Assembly (NCBI GenBank): GCA_051878315.1
Contig: JBJEJW010000006.1
Location: forward strand, 1-64,000
Length of the DNA: 64,000 nt
Origin: W0P28-013 sp051878315
Lineage (GTDB): Bacteria; Bacteroidota; Bacteroidia; Bacteroidales; Paludibacteraceae
Direction: 5' to 3'
The translations under genes were made by a program, and so were the position numbers. The notes beneath the pieces are model-generated. The model made no database searches. It was not told where the DNA came from and worked only from the letters and a program-made list of their open reading frames with translations. The first letter of the stretch is position 1. Every line of letters starts with the position of its first letter. Positions 7,906-16,240 of this stretch are shown piece by piece.

Positions 7906-8766
7906 ATGGAAAATTTTGCAGGCCTTACCGCGCCCTATTCAGATTACAAAACCGCAAAAATAGTCGTGTTACCTGTGCCATACGACGCTACAAGCAGTTG
8001 GGTGCACGGTGCAGAACACGGTCCCGAAAAATTGCTCGAAGCCTCCGTGCAACTCGAATGGTACGACACCGAAACCCGCACCGAAGTTTATAAACACGGT
8101 ATTCACACCGCTGTACCGGTCAACGAACAACGCTCGCCCGAACAACTATGCGAAGCCGTCGAACAACGCGTGGGAACACTCTTCGATGATGCAAAATTTC
8201 CTGTCACCATCGGCGGAAACCACACTGTAAGCATCGGTGCCATACGAGCGGCTGCACAACGATATGACAATCTGACAGTATTGCAACTTGATGCGCACAG
8301 CGACCTGCGACGCACCTACGAAGGTTCCGAACTTAACCACGCCTGCGTAATGAATCAAGCCAAAAAAGTAGCGCAAATCACACAGGTTGGCATCCGCAGC
8401 CAATGTATCGAAGAGACCGATAACTTCGACCCCGGACGCATATTTTGGGCACGCGACATCTATTTCGACCGCGACAACCAATGGGAAGAAAAAGCCTACG
8501 CCACACTGACTCCGAACGTCTATCTGACCATTGATTTGGACGTGTTCGACACCGGCATTTTAGCTGCTACCGGCACACCGGAACCCGGCGGACTACACTA
8601 TTTCCAAGTTTTACACTTCTTGCGTCCGCTGTTCGAACGCTTCAACGTCGTCGGATGCGACATCGTCGAACTATGTCCGAAACCAAACTTGCACGCATCG
8701 GACTACTTGGCAGCGCGATTGGCCTACCAACTGATGACCTATAAATTCCTACAAGAAAAACCGTAA
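7906..8766 (+). CDS. speB: Agmatinase (ureohydrolase family)
   Basis: A 286-residue binuclear manganese hydrolase that splits agmatine to putrescine and urea. Metal-binding motifs are present: DAHSDLR (residues ~125-131) and IDLDVFDTG, followed by the family motif TGTPEPGGL. The first motif reads GGNHTVSIG instead of the common GGDHS; the metal-binding His is kept and the Asp is replaced by Asn. The sequence HGAEHGPEKLLEAS near the N-terminus is typical for agmatinases. No arginine decarboxylase is in the window. Agmatinase is preferred over arginase or formimidoylglutamase from overall pattern, without a test. Confidence 0.85.
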   Translation: MENFAGLTAPYSDYKTAKIVVLPVPYDATSSWVHGAEHGPEKLLEASVQLEWYDTETRTEVYKHGIHTAVPVNEQRSPEQLCEAVEQRVGTLFDDAKFPVTIGGNHTVSIGAIRAAAQRYDNLTVLQLDAHSDLRRTYEGSELNHACVMNQAKKVAQITQVGIRSQCIEETDNFDPGRIFWARDIYFDRDNQWEEKAYATLTPNVYLTIDLDVFDTGILAATGTPEPGGLHYFQVLHFLRPLFERFNVVGCDIVELCPKPNLHASDYLAARLAYQLMTYKFLQEKP

Positions 8767-8772
8767 ACATCT

Positions 8773-9561
8773 ATGAATAAACAGGTTAAACCGTGTGTAT
8801 GCAAAAACTGCGGTCTGTTATGCTACGACAATTTTTGTCCACGCTGCGGTCAAAAAACCGACACCGACCGTTTGACATTTCGAAGCATGATGCACAGTTT
8901 TGCGGCAGCCATTGTAGGTGGCGAAAACGGATTGATACACACCATTGCGCAATTATTCACACACCCAAACAAACTCATCAGCGACTACATAGCTGGTAAA
9001 CGCAAGAACTATTTTGCGCCATTTCCACTATTATTCCTTGCGTTAGCCGTCTGCCTCGTCGTGTTGCAAGTAGCCACCATCGATTTCTCCGGCACGCTCG
9101 ACAACTTCGACTTGAACATCGTCAAAGATGCCGACAAAGCCACTGTCGGCCGGCTGCTGCAACGCACACGCGCCATCTACGCTTTCTGTTTCCGCTATTT
9201 CACGCTGATTGCGGTATTGCTTGCCCCATTTCTGATTATCGGCGTGCGCTTGTGTTTCGGTCGCGACTTCCGACAACAATACAACTGGGCAGAAACAACC
9301 GTCATGCAAACATATCTGCTGGTGCAAATAATTTTGTGTGCATCAATATTTACAGCCCTCGCTTGTTGTGTACCAAACCTACTACACGCCGGTTGGCTAC
9401 TGCTATTGCTATGCGTAGTGCTGCTCGTGATTGATACGCACGGTATGGGCAGCACATCAATATGGAAGCGCATCGGGCAGAGCCTTTTAGCCGTACTCTT
9501 CACTCTGACCATTCAAACAACTATCTGCATTGTCATACTGCTGTTAGCCTATCTGCACTAA
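8773..9561 (+). CDS. DUF3667 zinc-ribbon membrane protein
   Basis: A 262-residue protein with an N-terminal zinc ribbon (CKNCG...FCPRCGQKT, residues ~10-29). A conserved amphipathic stretch follows, with HTIAQLFTHPNKLISDYIAGKRKNYFAP broken here into HPNKLISDYI and GKRKNYFAP. About four hydrophobic segments come next. This arrangement is the DUF3667 family of Bacteroidota, whose function is unknown. It starts seven bases after the agmatinase stop, so it is likely in the same transcript. A role in the cytoplasmic membrane is all that can be said. Confidence 0.82.
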   Translation: MNKQVKPCVCKNCGLLCYDNFCPRCGQKTDTDRLTFRSMMHSFAAAIVGGENGLIHTIAQLFTHPNKLISDYIAGKRKNYFAPFPLLFLALAVCLVVLQVATIDFSGTLDNFDLNIVKDADKATVGRLLQRTRAIYAFCFRYFTLIAVLLAPFLIIGVRLCFGRDFRQQYNWAETTVMQTYLLVQIILCASIFTALACCVPNLLHAGWLLLLLCVVLLVIDTHGMGSTSIWKRIGQSLLAVLFTLTIQTTICIVILLLAYLH

Positions 9562-9617
9562 TCGCACACTTTGGCACGCAAATTGCAGTTATCCGATTGT
9601 CATAAACTAACATCACT

Positions 9618-10868
9618 ATGCACAAAATACTATTCATACTTTTACTGACCATCAGTTCGCTAACATGTTACGCCAAAGAATTGTCAGGACACGTCGTCGA
9701 TAGTTTGCGACAACCCGTTCCGTACGCCAGCGTATTCCTGCAAAACAATCCGCAAATTGGCACCATCACCGATGAAAACGGTTTTTTTGTATTGCCCGAC
9801 TACACAGCCAACGACTATTTGGTTGTTACTTGCATCGGGTACGAAAAATTCGCTCTGCCGACCAACAAAATATCGGGCACCAAACCCATACGCATCATAC
9901 TGAAAGGGCAACCGCTGATACTCGAAGCGGTCGTGGTATCGGCCAAAGGTTCGAAGCGCCAGCAACGTAAACTGCTCAAACAACTGCTCGCCGATATTTA
10001 CCAACAGATGCAAACAGATTTTCCAGACAATGCACGCAAATACCGTGTCGTATCGGATGTTTCGGTATATAACGACGACAAAGTCGTAGCCTTCGACGAA
10101 ATGGTAGGACACATTGTAGAACTACCCTATCTGCAAAACGCCCAAAAACGAGATTCTACCCAAATAAAAGCCGATTTCACGCGCTATTACATTAACCAAA
10201 GCACAGCCGACGGACTGCGCAATTTCGACCAAGATTTGCTGAAACGCAAAGAAAAACGACAACTGCAAAAAATTGATTTCGAAAAATCGGAGCCGATACA
10301 CCGCATGCTATGGGCGCTCGACATCAAAAAACTATTCAGCGACATCTACAAAGAAACCGGGAATTGGAGCATCAGCGAACGCGATGCCCTATCGCAATTG
10401 CTAACATACACCAAAACGTACACGTTACCCGGCATCCTATCGGCCACCATGAAACTGCATTTAGCCGTCGATGCACAAAATCATGTGCAACGTCTCTCGC
10501 AAGACATTACGTTATGGGCTAATATTCCGTTCGGTTACAAACTATCCGATGCGCAAGTAGCTGCACTCAACCTTGTGCTGGTAAACAATAGTACAGGCAA
10601 CTTCGACAAATACCGTTTGAAAACCGCCAATGGCAAAGTAGAACGCAATGTCTTTTTCGAGCAACAAGACGGTCAAATAGTTGTGAGCGAAAAAAATTGG
10701 GCTGCCAACGTGCAAGGAGCCGACAAAAATGGGCAATCTGTCGCTTTCAATCAAAAAGCGAGTTGCCATGTATTATCGGTAGAAACAAAAAATGTACACC
10801 CGTACAGCAAACAAGAGCTCGCCACCAAAGCTCCGCGAACGCAGGTTGAACTCTCCGGTGTCCACTAA
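9618..10868 (+). CDS. Secreted protein with CarboxypepD_reg-like N-domain, function unknown
   Basis: A 416-residue protein with a signal peptide (MHKILFILLLTISSLTCYA). A carboxypeptidase-regulatory-like beta-sandwich covers about residues 22-105: SGHVVDSLRQPVPYASVFLQ, then ITDENGFFVLP, then LVVTCIGYEKF. This is the domain that precedes the plug in TonB-dependent receptors. Here no plug or barrel follows. The remaining ~300 residues are charged, start with a basic helix (KGSKRQQRKLLKQLLADIYQ), and show no motif I know. Similar 'carboxypeptidase-like regulatory domain' proteins are common in Bacteroidales and are thought to sit in the periplasm or outer membrane. It is the last gene of the rightward block, 56 bases after the DUF3667 gene. 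Confidence 0.75.
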   Translation: MHKILFILLLTISSLTCYAKELSGHVVDSLRQPVPYASVFLQNNPQIGTITDENGFFVLPDYTANDYLVVTCIGYEKFALPTNKISGTKPIRIILKGQPLILEAVVVSAKGSKRQQRKLLKQLLADIYQQMQTDFPDNARKYRVVSDVSVYNDDKVVAFDEMVGHIVELPYLQNAQKRDSTQIKADFTRYYINQSTADGLRNFDQDLLKRKEKRQLQKIDFEKSEPIHRMLWALDIKKLFSDIYKETGNWSISERDALSQLLTYTKTYTLPGILSATMKLHLAVDAQNHVQRLSQDITLWANIPFGYKLSDAQVAALNLVLVNNSTGNFDKYRLKTANGKVERNVFFEQQDGQIVVSEKNWAANVQGADKNGQSVAFNQKASCHVLSVETKNVHPYSKQELATKAPRTQVELSGVH

Positions 10869-10921
10869 TCAGTTTTTGGTCGCGCACACAAAACACATAG
10901 CTTACACCCTTTTAACAAACA

Positions 10922-10951
10922 ACGACGCCTTGGATGTTTCCAAAGCGTCGT
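10922..10951. terminator. Terminator hairpin between convergent genes
   Basis: ACGACGC (10922-10928) pairs with GCGTCGT (10945-10951), continued inside by TTGG/CCAA with one mismatch. It lies between the convergent stops at 10868 and 10991 and can serve both directions. Only short T-rich stretches follow on either side. Confidence 0.6.
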
Positions 10952-10990
10952 CATTGTGTTTGGTGTGATTGTCTGTCACACACACATTTA

Positions 10991-11932
10991 TTAAATCAAG
11001 TTCAGCTCTTTCAGTGTAGCCACATTGCCACGAACCGCTTTTGCGCTGGCAGCAAATTTTTCTTTTTCTTCGGCATTCAGTTCGAGTTCAACAATTTTTT
11101 CGACACCGTTTTTACCAAGAATTACCGGCACACCGATGCAAATGTCGTCTTCACCATATTCGCCTTCGACGAGTACCGAGCAAGGAATCATTTTCTTTTG
11201 GTCGTGCAGAATGGCTTCTACCACATAGGCTCCGGCAGCACCAGGTGCATACCAAGCCGAGGTTCCCAGCAAGCCGGTGAGTGTAGCACCGCCCACCATG
11301 GTGGCTTTCGCCACTTCGTCGAGTTTTTCGGCACTCAGCAGATTAGTTACAGGTACGCCTTTGTAAGTAGCAAAACGTACCATCGGAATCATCGTGGTAT
11401 CGCCATGTCCGCCGATAACAAAACCCTCGACCTCGTTAGCATTGCAGCCCAAGGCTTGGCTCAAGAAATATTTGAAACGCGAACTATCGAGAGCGCCACC
11501 CATACCGATAACACGATTTTTGGGCAATCCGAGTGCTTTCAGGGCCAAATAAGTCATGGTGTCCATCGGGTTCGAGATGCAAAGCAAAATAGCGTTTGGC
11601 GAATATTTCAAGATGTTTTGTGCAACACCTTTCACGATGCCGGCATTCACGCCGAGCAACTCTTCACGCGTCATACCCGGTTTACGAGGCAGTCCCGAAG
11701 TGATAACTACCACGTCGGAATTGGCGGTTTTGGCATAATCGTTCGTGCAACCAACGATGGTGGCGTCGAAGCCGAGCAACTGCGCGGTTTGCATCATATC
11801 CATTGCTTTACCTTCCGACACACCTTCTTTGATGTCGAGCATCACTACTTCGTCGGCTACTTCATTGAAAGCCAACACATTAGCGCATGTAGCACCTACA
11901 TTGCCTGCGCCTACAACTGTTACTTTTGACAT
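10991..11932 (-). CDS. mdh: NAD-dependent malate dehydrogenase (LDH-like)
   Basis: A 313-residue enzyme interconverting malate and oxaloacetate. The N-terminal Rossmann motif is VGAGNVGATCAN with the NAD-selecting Asp in VVMLDIKEG. The substrate loop LPRKPGMTREELL carries the two Arg typical of malate (not lactate) specificity. NP is in CISNPMDTMT, and the catalytic His is in GGHGDTTMIPM. It belongs to the LDH-like MDH group usual in Bacteroidota, where it serves the reductive branch to fumarate and succinate. It has its own promoter and terminator, so it is probably monocistronic. Confidence 0.96.
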   Translation of the reverse strand: MSKVTVVGAGNVGATCANVLAFNEVADEVVMLDIKEGVSEGKAMDMMQTAQLLGFDATIVGCTNDYAKTANSDVVVITSGLPRKPGMTREELLGVNAGIVKGVAQNILKYSPNAILLCISNPMDTMTYLALKALGLPKNRVIGMGGALDSSRFKYFLSQALGCNANEVEGFVIGGHGDTTMIPMVRFATYKGVPVTNLLSAEKLDEVAKATMVGGATLTGLLGTSAWYAPGAAGAYVVEAILHDQKKMIPCSVLVEGEYGEDDICIGVPVILGKNGVEKIVELELNAEEKEKFAASAKAVRGNVATLKELNLI

Positions 11933-11985
11933 AATTGTTTTATGATTTTGAATGTTAATAAAATAGTCCTAACAGAAATGTGTTG

Positions 11986-12017
11986 CAAAAATACATCTAA
12001 AAACGGACATAGCGAAA
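11986..12017 (-). promoter_or_regulatory. Promoter of mdh
   Basis: Minus strand: TTTCG (12017-12013, one insertion from TTTG), 19 bp, TATTTTTG (11993-11986). The leader would be about 50 bases. Confidence 0.5.
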
Positions 12018-12038
12018 TTTTTACGCAACATTTTTATG

Positions 12039-14501
12039 TTAATCTCCAAAGTCGTCGCTTTCGATGCCTCCCATACCACCGCTGTCGCTGCCATTTTTAG
12101 CATTATTTTTCTTTTTGTCTTTCATGTTGCCGAAGTTATATGTCAGCGACAAAGTGAAACGTTGTCCGCTCGGACGTTGTTCAAAATCTTGATAAAACGT
12201 ATCGCCCCAAGTATATTTTTTCCAACCACGCGAATTCAACAAATCGCGCACGGTAAACGCTAAGTTCAACGTGCGGTTCAGGAACGATTTGCGAATGCCC
12301 AAGTCGATGCTGTAGAAATCTTTGGTTTTGCCCTGTGCGATGACATGCGGCGAAAAATAGCCGGCTGTCAGTTGACCTGTAAATGTCTTGGTAAACAAGA
12401 AGTTAGCCATCAAACGGATATTCCACGAGAAGCCTTGCGTTTTGTCCTGCAGATGCACGCCTTGATATTCGATGGCGCTCATCGACTCGTAGAAAAGGTT
12501 GAGCGTGGTAGTCATGTTCAACCATGTGCAGAAACGGTTTTTGCCAACGACTTCCAATCCGGCCGATTGTGCGCTTGCCACGTTGTCGTAAGTCGTTTCC
12601 ATCACGTTCGGATGTTGAGGCGACTCAAACTGCACTTGTTGTACAATGTCGGTGCTATAACGATAGTACAACGAAGCCGACAACGTATGCGCCTCCCACG
12701 TTTTGATATAATTCAGTTCGAGGGCGTTGGCAAATTCAGGCATCAAATTCGGGTTACCGTACGAGATATTTGTCGAATCAGACACATTGCGATAGGCGCT
12801 CAACTGTCGTCCGCGCGGACGGTTGACACGACGCGTATAGTTCAGTTGCACCTCGTGGTCGTTCGGGAAAGCATACGACAAATAAGCAGTCGGGAAAAGT
12901 TGGAAATAGTCCTTGTTGTTCACCACATATTGGTCGGTGGCGGCATCGCGCGTACTTACGGTTGTATTGGTGTACTCGCCACGCAACCCGACCGAGAAAC
13001 TAAATCCGCCGAATTTGGCACCGTAAGTAGCATAGACCGCCGCAATCCATTCCTGATAACGAAAATCGTTGTAGGCCGACAGCGAATCGTACTCCGGTTG
13101 CGGAAAATCCCACGTCTTGGAATTCGACATGCGGTCCTGCCAGTTCAGCGCAACACCTGCTTCCAATTTCATATTGGTGCGTAATTTTTGCACATAATCC
13201 GACTTGAACTGCATACGCTGATTGTCGAACCCACTATACTGCCGCTGAATGTAGGTCGATGCCCAACCTTGCGTTACCGTTTGGTCGTAATTGGACGTCT
13301 GGTCGCGACCGTTATTGCTGTATTCCACCGAAGTGCGCACTTCCGAACCTTTCGTGTCGATTTCGTACAAATACTCCAACTGTACACTATACGACAAACG
13401 TTTCGCCTCAGCAAGGGTATTGTGTGTATATATTGCCGTATCGAGCGAAGCATAACGCACTGTATTGTAATCAATTACAGACGTGTTATTATCATTGCGC
13501 GTATTGATCATACCCGACAAGCTCAACGTATTTTTGTCGTTGATATGCCAATCGATGCCGGCACGCCCGAACAATCCCCAATTTTGGCGACGGTTGCGAC
13601 TATCCTGATGCATAAACGAAACCGTATCGCCGGCATTGAACGACCAACGATCGGTAAATCCCTCGCCTGCACCATTACGCTGACGGAATCCGGCATTAAT
13701 ATAGAAATCGACTTTGGAACTGCTATAGTTGAAATTGGCGCTGGCGTTGCCGCTCACTTGGTCAACTATCTGATAATCAATGCCGCCGGTAACGCTGCCA
13801 TAAAAGCCGCCACGGCGGTCTTTCTTCAAAATGATATTGATGATGCCGGCTGTTCCCTCGGGGCTGAATTTGGCCGACGGATTAGTAATGACCTCGATGC
13901 TCTCGATGCTGCCGGCAGGCAACTGTTCGAGTATTTGGGCGCGATTGTCCTCGTCCAAACCCGACGGTTTGCCGTTAATCCAAATTTCGACACTGCTGTT
14001 GCTGCGCAGCGAAATGTTGCCATCGTTGTCCACTTCGACCGACGGAATATTTTCGAGCACTTCGGTGGCCGAACCGCCGGCTGCGGCTACATTCTGATCG
14101 ACGCTGAACACCTTTTTATCTATATCGAAGCGCATTTGCGAACCTTGCCCCACCACTTCGATTTCGCTTAATAGTTGTGCATCTTCCTGCAGTTTGATGG
14201 TACGCACATTGATGGTTTGCGTCTCCTGTTCGATGGTAATCTGCTTATCGACAGACTGATAACCAACAAACGAAATCTCGAGCCGATAAATGCCGACAGG
14301 CACGGCCTCCAACTTAAATTCACCATCGATATCGGTGATACCACCACCTATCACTTCGTTATTATCGGCCATTTTGAGCACCATATTCACAAACTCGAGC
14401 GGCGTGCCCGAAGCATCCGCTACTTTACCGATAATATCGGCGGCACCGGCAGTCAACCGACACACACACAGCACCACAAAGAGTAAAGAAAAACGTTTCA
14501 T
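12039..14501 (-). CDS. TonB-dependent receptor-like outer-membrane protein (OMP_b-brl_3 type)
   Basis: An 820-residue outer-membrane protein. After a signal peptide (MKRFSLLFVVLCVCRLTAGA), a CarboxypepD_reg-like domain covers about residues 22-105 (IGKVADASGTPLEFVNMV, GYQSVDKQITI). A TonB plug-like domain at about 125-235 has VEIWINGKPSG and the motif ITNPSAKFSPEGTAGIINII. The rest is a ~580-residue beta-barrel ending in short Gly/Asp-rich turns. The pattern 'VxVNGKPSG...NPSAKYDAEG' marks the family-14905 barrels, which are often not partnered by SusD lipoproteins; none is present here. The ligand is unknown. The ATG at 14501 was chosen because the -7 box at 14535-14542 lies over the earlier in-frame start. 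Confidence 0.88.
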   Translation of the reverse strand: MKRFSLLFVVLCVCRLTAGAADIIGKVADASGTPLEFVNMVLKMADNNEVIGGGITDIDGEFKLEAVPVGIYRLEISFVGYQSVDKQITIEQETQTINVRTIKLQEDAQLLSEIEVVGQGSQMRFDIDKKVFSVDQNVAAAGGSATEVLENIPSVEVDNDGNISLRSNSSVEIWINGKPSGLDEDNRAQILEQLPAGSIESIEVITNPSAKFSPEGTAGIINIILKKDRRGGFYGSVTGGIDYQIVDQVSGNASANFNYSSSKVDFYINAGFRQRNGAGEGFTDRWSFNAGDTVSFMHQDSRNRRQNWGLFGRAGIDWHINDKNTLSLSGMINTRNDNNTSVIDYNTVRYASLDTAIYTHNTLAEAKRLSYSVQLEYLYEIDTKGSEVRTSVEYSNNGRDQTSNYDQTVTQGWASTYIQRQYSGFDNQRMQFKSDYVQKLRTNMKLEAGVALNWQDRMSNSKTWDFPQPEYDSLSAYNDFRYQEWIAAVYATYGAKFGGFSFSVGLRGEYTNTTVSTRDAATDQYVVNNKDYFQLFPTAYLSYAFPNDHEVQLNYTRRVNRPRGRQLSAYRNVSDSTNISYGNPNLMPEFANALELNYIKTWEAHTLSASLYYRYSTDIVQQVQFESPQHPNVMETTYDNVASAQSAGLEVVGKNRFCTWLNMTTTLNLFYESMSAIEYQGVHLQDKTQGFSWNIRLMANFLFTKTFTGQLTAGYFSPHVIAQGKTKDFYSIDLGIRKSFLNRTLNLAFTVRDLLNSRGWKKYTWGDTFYQDFEQRPSGQRFTLSLTYNFGNMKDKKKNNAKNGSDSGGMGGIESDDFGD

Positions 14502-14534
14502 CTGCATCAAGTTTTGTTTTTGCAAAAATTTATG

Positions 14535-14565
14535 CAAAAATAGTACGAATCAAGGATAAAGCCAA
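14535..14565 (-). promoter_or_regulatory. Promoter of the TonB-dependent protein
   Basis: Minus strand: TTG (14565-14563), 20 bp, TATTTTTG (14542-14535). A start near 14529 leaves a 28-base leader. It sits in the 78-base gap after aroQ. Confidence 0.65.
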
Positions 14566-14579
14566 CTGCCGTTCGACAA

Positions 14580-15020
14580 TCAAACCGTTTGTATCGACAA
14601 AACACGCTCGCACAAAGCTTCGACCGCCAAACGATACGAGTCGAGACCGAAACCGCCTATTGTGCCAACCGCCACGGGCGACAGCAACGACGTATGACGC
14701 ACTGCCTCGCGCCGAAATACGTTGGAAATGTGCACCTCAACCGTCGGTGCAGGAACAGCGGCTACCGCATCGGCTATCGCCACCGACGTGTGCGTGTAAC
14801 CACCTGCATTCAGTACGATGCCATCGACCGCAAAACCAACCTCGTGAATACGATTGATGATTTCGCCTTCGACATTCGACTGGAAATAGACAAATTCGAC
14901 CTGCGGAAAACGTTGCTGCAACACGGCGAAATAACTTTCGAAATCGGACGAACCGTAAATGTCAGGTTCGCGTTTACCGAGCAAATTCAGGTTCGGCCCG
15001 TTGATAATAACAATTTTCAT
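14580..15020 (-). CDS. aroQ: 3-dehydroquinate dehydratase, type II
   Basis: A 146-residue dodecameric-type enzyme of the shikimate pathway converting 3-dehydroquinate to 3-dehydroshikimate. Signatures are clear: INGPNLNLLGKREPDIYG (with the catalytic Tyr in DIYG), FQSNVEGEIINRIHE, LNAGGYTHTSVAIADA, and EVHISNVFRREAVRHTSLLS with the catalytic His. GTIGGFGLDSYRLAVEAL closes the chain. It is divergently transcribed from the HAD phosphatase with overlapping promoters. No other aro genes are nearby. Confidence 0.96.
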   Translation of the reverse strand: MKIVIINGPNLNLLGKREPDIYGSSDFESYFAVLQQRFPQVEFVYFQSNVEGEIINRIHEVGFAVDGIVLNAGGYTHTSVAIADAVAAVPAPTVEVHISNVFRREAVRHTSLLSPVAVGTIGGFGLDSYRLAVEALCERVLSIQTV

Positions 15021-15045
15021 ACGACTATGCGACTAAAATAATCGA

Positions 15046-15078
15046 CAAAATTACAAAAAATCCGACATCGCACGAAAT
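15046..15078 (-). promoter_or_regulatory. Promoter of aroQ
   Basis: Minus strand: TTTCG (15078-15074), 19 bp, TAATTTTG (15053-15046). The predicted leader is about 20 bases. Its -33 box abuts that of the divergent phosphatase promoter. Confidence 0.55.
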
Positions 15079-15079
15079 T

Positions 15080-15111
15080 TTTGGCAGATTAACACGTTTT
15101 TTGTAATTTTG
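15080..15111 (+). promoter_or_regulatory. Promoter of the HAD phosphatase, start codon only 4 bases downstream
   Basis: TTTG (15080-15083), 20 bp, TAATTTTG (15104-15111), then CGGC and the ATG at 15116. With the usual start a few bases after the -7 box, the mRNA would be leaderless or nearly so. Confidence 0.75.
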
Positions 15112-15115
15112 CGGC

Positions 15116-15775
15116 ATGAAAAAGTTAGTCATTTTCGACCTCGACGGCACACTACTCAACACCATAGCCGACCTCGCTGCCGCCACCAATTTTGCTTTGA
15201 GCCAATGCGAACTGCCAACACACGACACCGATGAATATCGCTTGTTTGTGGGCAACGGCATCAACAAATTGTTCGAACGCGCCCTGCCCGAATATGCACG
15301 CGACGAAGCGCACATCGCGCTGGTACGACAGCATTTTCTGACCTACTACGCTGCACACAACTGCGACCTCACACGCCCATACGACGGCATGCCCGAACTA
15401 TTGGCACACTTGCAGGTCTGCGGGCTGAAATTGGCCGTAGCATCCAATAAATATCAAGCCGGCACCGAACAACTCGTGGCGCACTTTTTCCCCGACATAC
15501 GGTTCGATGCCGTATTCGGACAGCGCGAAAACGTGCCCACCAAACCCGACCCGACAATCGTGTACGACATTTTGGCCGCTACCGGCTGCACCGCCGACGA
15601 AACAATCTATGTGGGCGATTCGGGCACCGACATGATGACTGCACAAAACGCCGGCATCGAAGCCGTTGGCGTAACGTGGGGCTTTCGTCCGCGCACCGAA
15701 CTCGCAGCACTCAAACCGGCACATTTGGCCGACACCGCCGACGAGACTCAAAAAATTATCTTACGAAGAGCATAG
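15116..15775 (+). CDS. HAD hydrolase, phosphoglycolate phosphatase-like
   Basis: A 219-residue haloacid-dehalogenase phosphatase. Motif I is FDLDGTLLNT with the nucleophile Asp at residue 8. The helical cap lies at about 15-80, motif II is VASNK, motif III Lys is in PTKPDP, and motif IV is YVGDSGTDMMTAQNAG. This pattern matches Gph-type phosphoglycolate phosphatases, which clear 2-phosphoglycolate from DNA repair, though HAD substrate calls are weak. The nucleophile is so close to the N-terminus that no later start is possible, which makes the short distance to the promoter meaningful. Confidence 0.88.
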   Translation: MKKLVIFDLDGTLLNTIADLAAATNFALSQCELPTHDTDEYRLFVGNGINKLFERALPEYARDEAHIALVRQHFLTYYAAHNCDLTRPYDGMPELLAHLQVCGLKLAVASNKYQAGTEQLVAHFFPDIRFDAVFGQRENVPTKPDPTIVYDILAATGCTADETIYVGDSGTDMMTAQNAGIEAVGVTWGFRPRTELAALKPAHLADTADETQKIILRRA

Positions 15776-15820
15776 GATGCAGAGGTGAAATAGTGCAAAA
15801 TGCAAAACGGATGAGTGCAA

Positions 15821-15892
15821 AAGTTTAAGAGTTTCAGGGTTTAAGGTTGTTGTTTGCGCAGTTTACGTTTGAACCCCGCCCGAAAAAACTTT
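15821..15892 (+). repeat. Dispersed repeat, copy A
   Basis: About 70 bases ending in TTTGAACCCCGCCCGAAAAA are nearly identical to copy B at 17217-17286, in the same orientation. The stretch AAGGTTGTTGTTTG, one or two changes, and CAGTTTACGTTTGAACC is shared. The copies lie on either side of the FISUMP gene and the small transcript. Confidence 0.75.
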
Positions 15893-15974
15893 GCAGTTTT
15901 AGAACCCTTTGTCGCTACGCGACATTTCCCTTAGAAAGGGCAAATCTTCGCACAAATGTTGTGCAGTGCATGCT

Positions 15975-15993
15975 CTCCCCTTTTTAAGGGGAG
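15975..15993. repeat. Inverted repeat CTCCCCTT/AAGGGGAG
   Basis: Perfect 8-bp arms around TTT. A related hairpin lies at 17410-17428 in the second repeat block. It may end transcription from the phosphatase gene. Confidence 0.5.
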
Positions 15994-16025
15994 TACGGCG
16001 ATAGCCGGGTAGGGTTAAAATATAG

Positions 16026-16044
16026 GGACGCATTGCATGCGTCC
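16026..16044. repeat. Palindrome of the TAGGGACG family, copy 1
   Basis: GGACGCAT and ATGCGTCC pair perfectly around TGC. Related elements lie at 16140-16167 and 16182-16200. Confidence 0.6.
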
Positions 16045-16139
16045 GTAACTACCGAAGGGCGTAGGGTTAAAAAAGCATACAACAAACAAACGCGGAGCAA
16101 GGAAAACCATTCCTCACTCCGCATTCCTAATTCCTAATT

Positions 16140-16167
16140 GTAGGGATGCGGCGCGCCACGTCCCTAC
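16140..16167. repeat. Palindrome of the TAGGGACG family, copy 2
   Basis: GTAGGGA (16140-16146) pairs with TCCCTAC (16161-16167), with a GC-rich middle. Confidence 0.55.
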
Positions 16168-16181
16168 ATTGTTTTTTCGGC

Positions 16182-16200
16182 GGACGTATTCAATGCGTCC
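16182..16200. repeat. Palindrome of the TAGGGACG family, copy 3
   Basis: GGACG...CGTCC around TATTCAATG. It is followed by CTACC, as in the other copies, and is less perfect than copy 1. Confidence 0.5.
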
Positions 16201-16240
16201 CTACCATTTTTCTTCCCCTTCAGGGGACCGGGGGCTTGGT

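Larger units (their letters stand above)
15776..16240. other. Gene-free, repeat-rich spacer
   Basis: This 465-base spacer holds no convincing gene. It has copy A of a dispersed repeat, a CTCCCCTT/AAGGGGAG hairpin, three inverted repeats built on TAGGGACG/CGTCCCTA, and short shared phrases such as GAAGGGCGTAGGGTTAAA that recur at 17434-17452. The composition is unlike that of neighbouring genes. Confidence 0.7.

Noticed and set aside
10934..11929. Plus-strand frame of 331 codons
   Set aside because: Lies exactly opposite malate dehydrogenase; the product is His/Phe/Arg-rich with no recognisable fold.
12345..14171. Two plus-strand frames of ~280 and ~327 codons
   Set aside because: Opposite the TonB-dependent protein gene; shadow frames caused by its codon usage.
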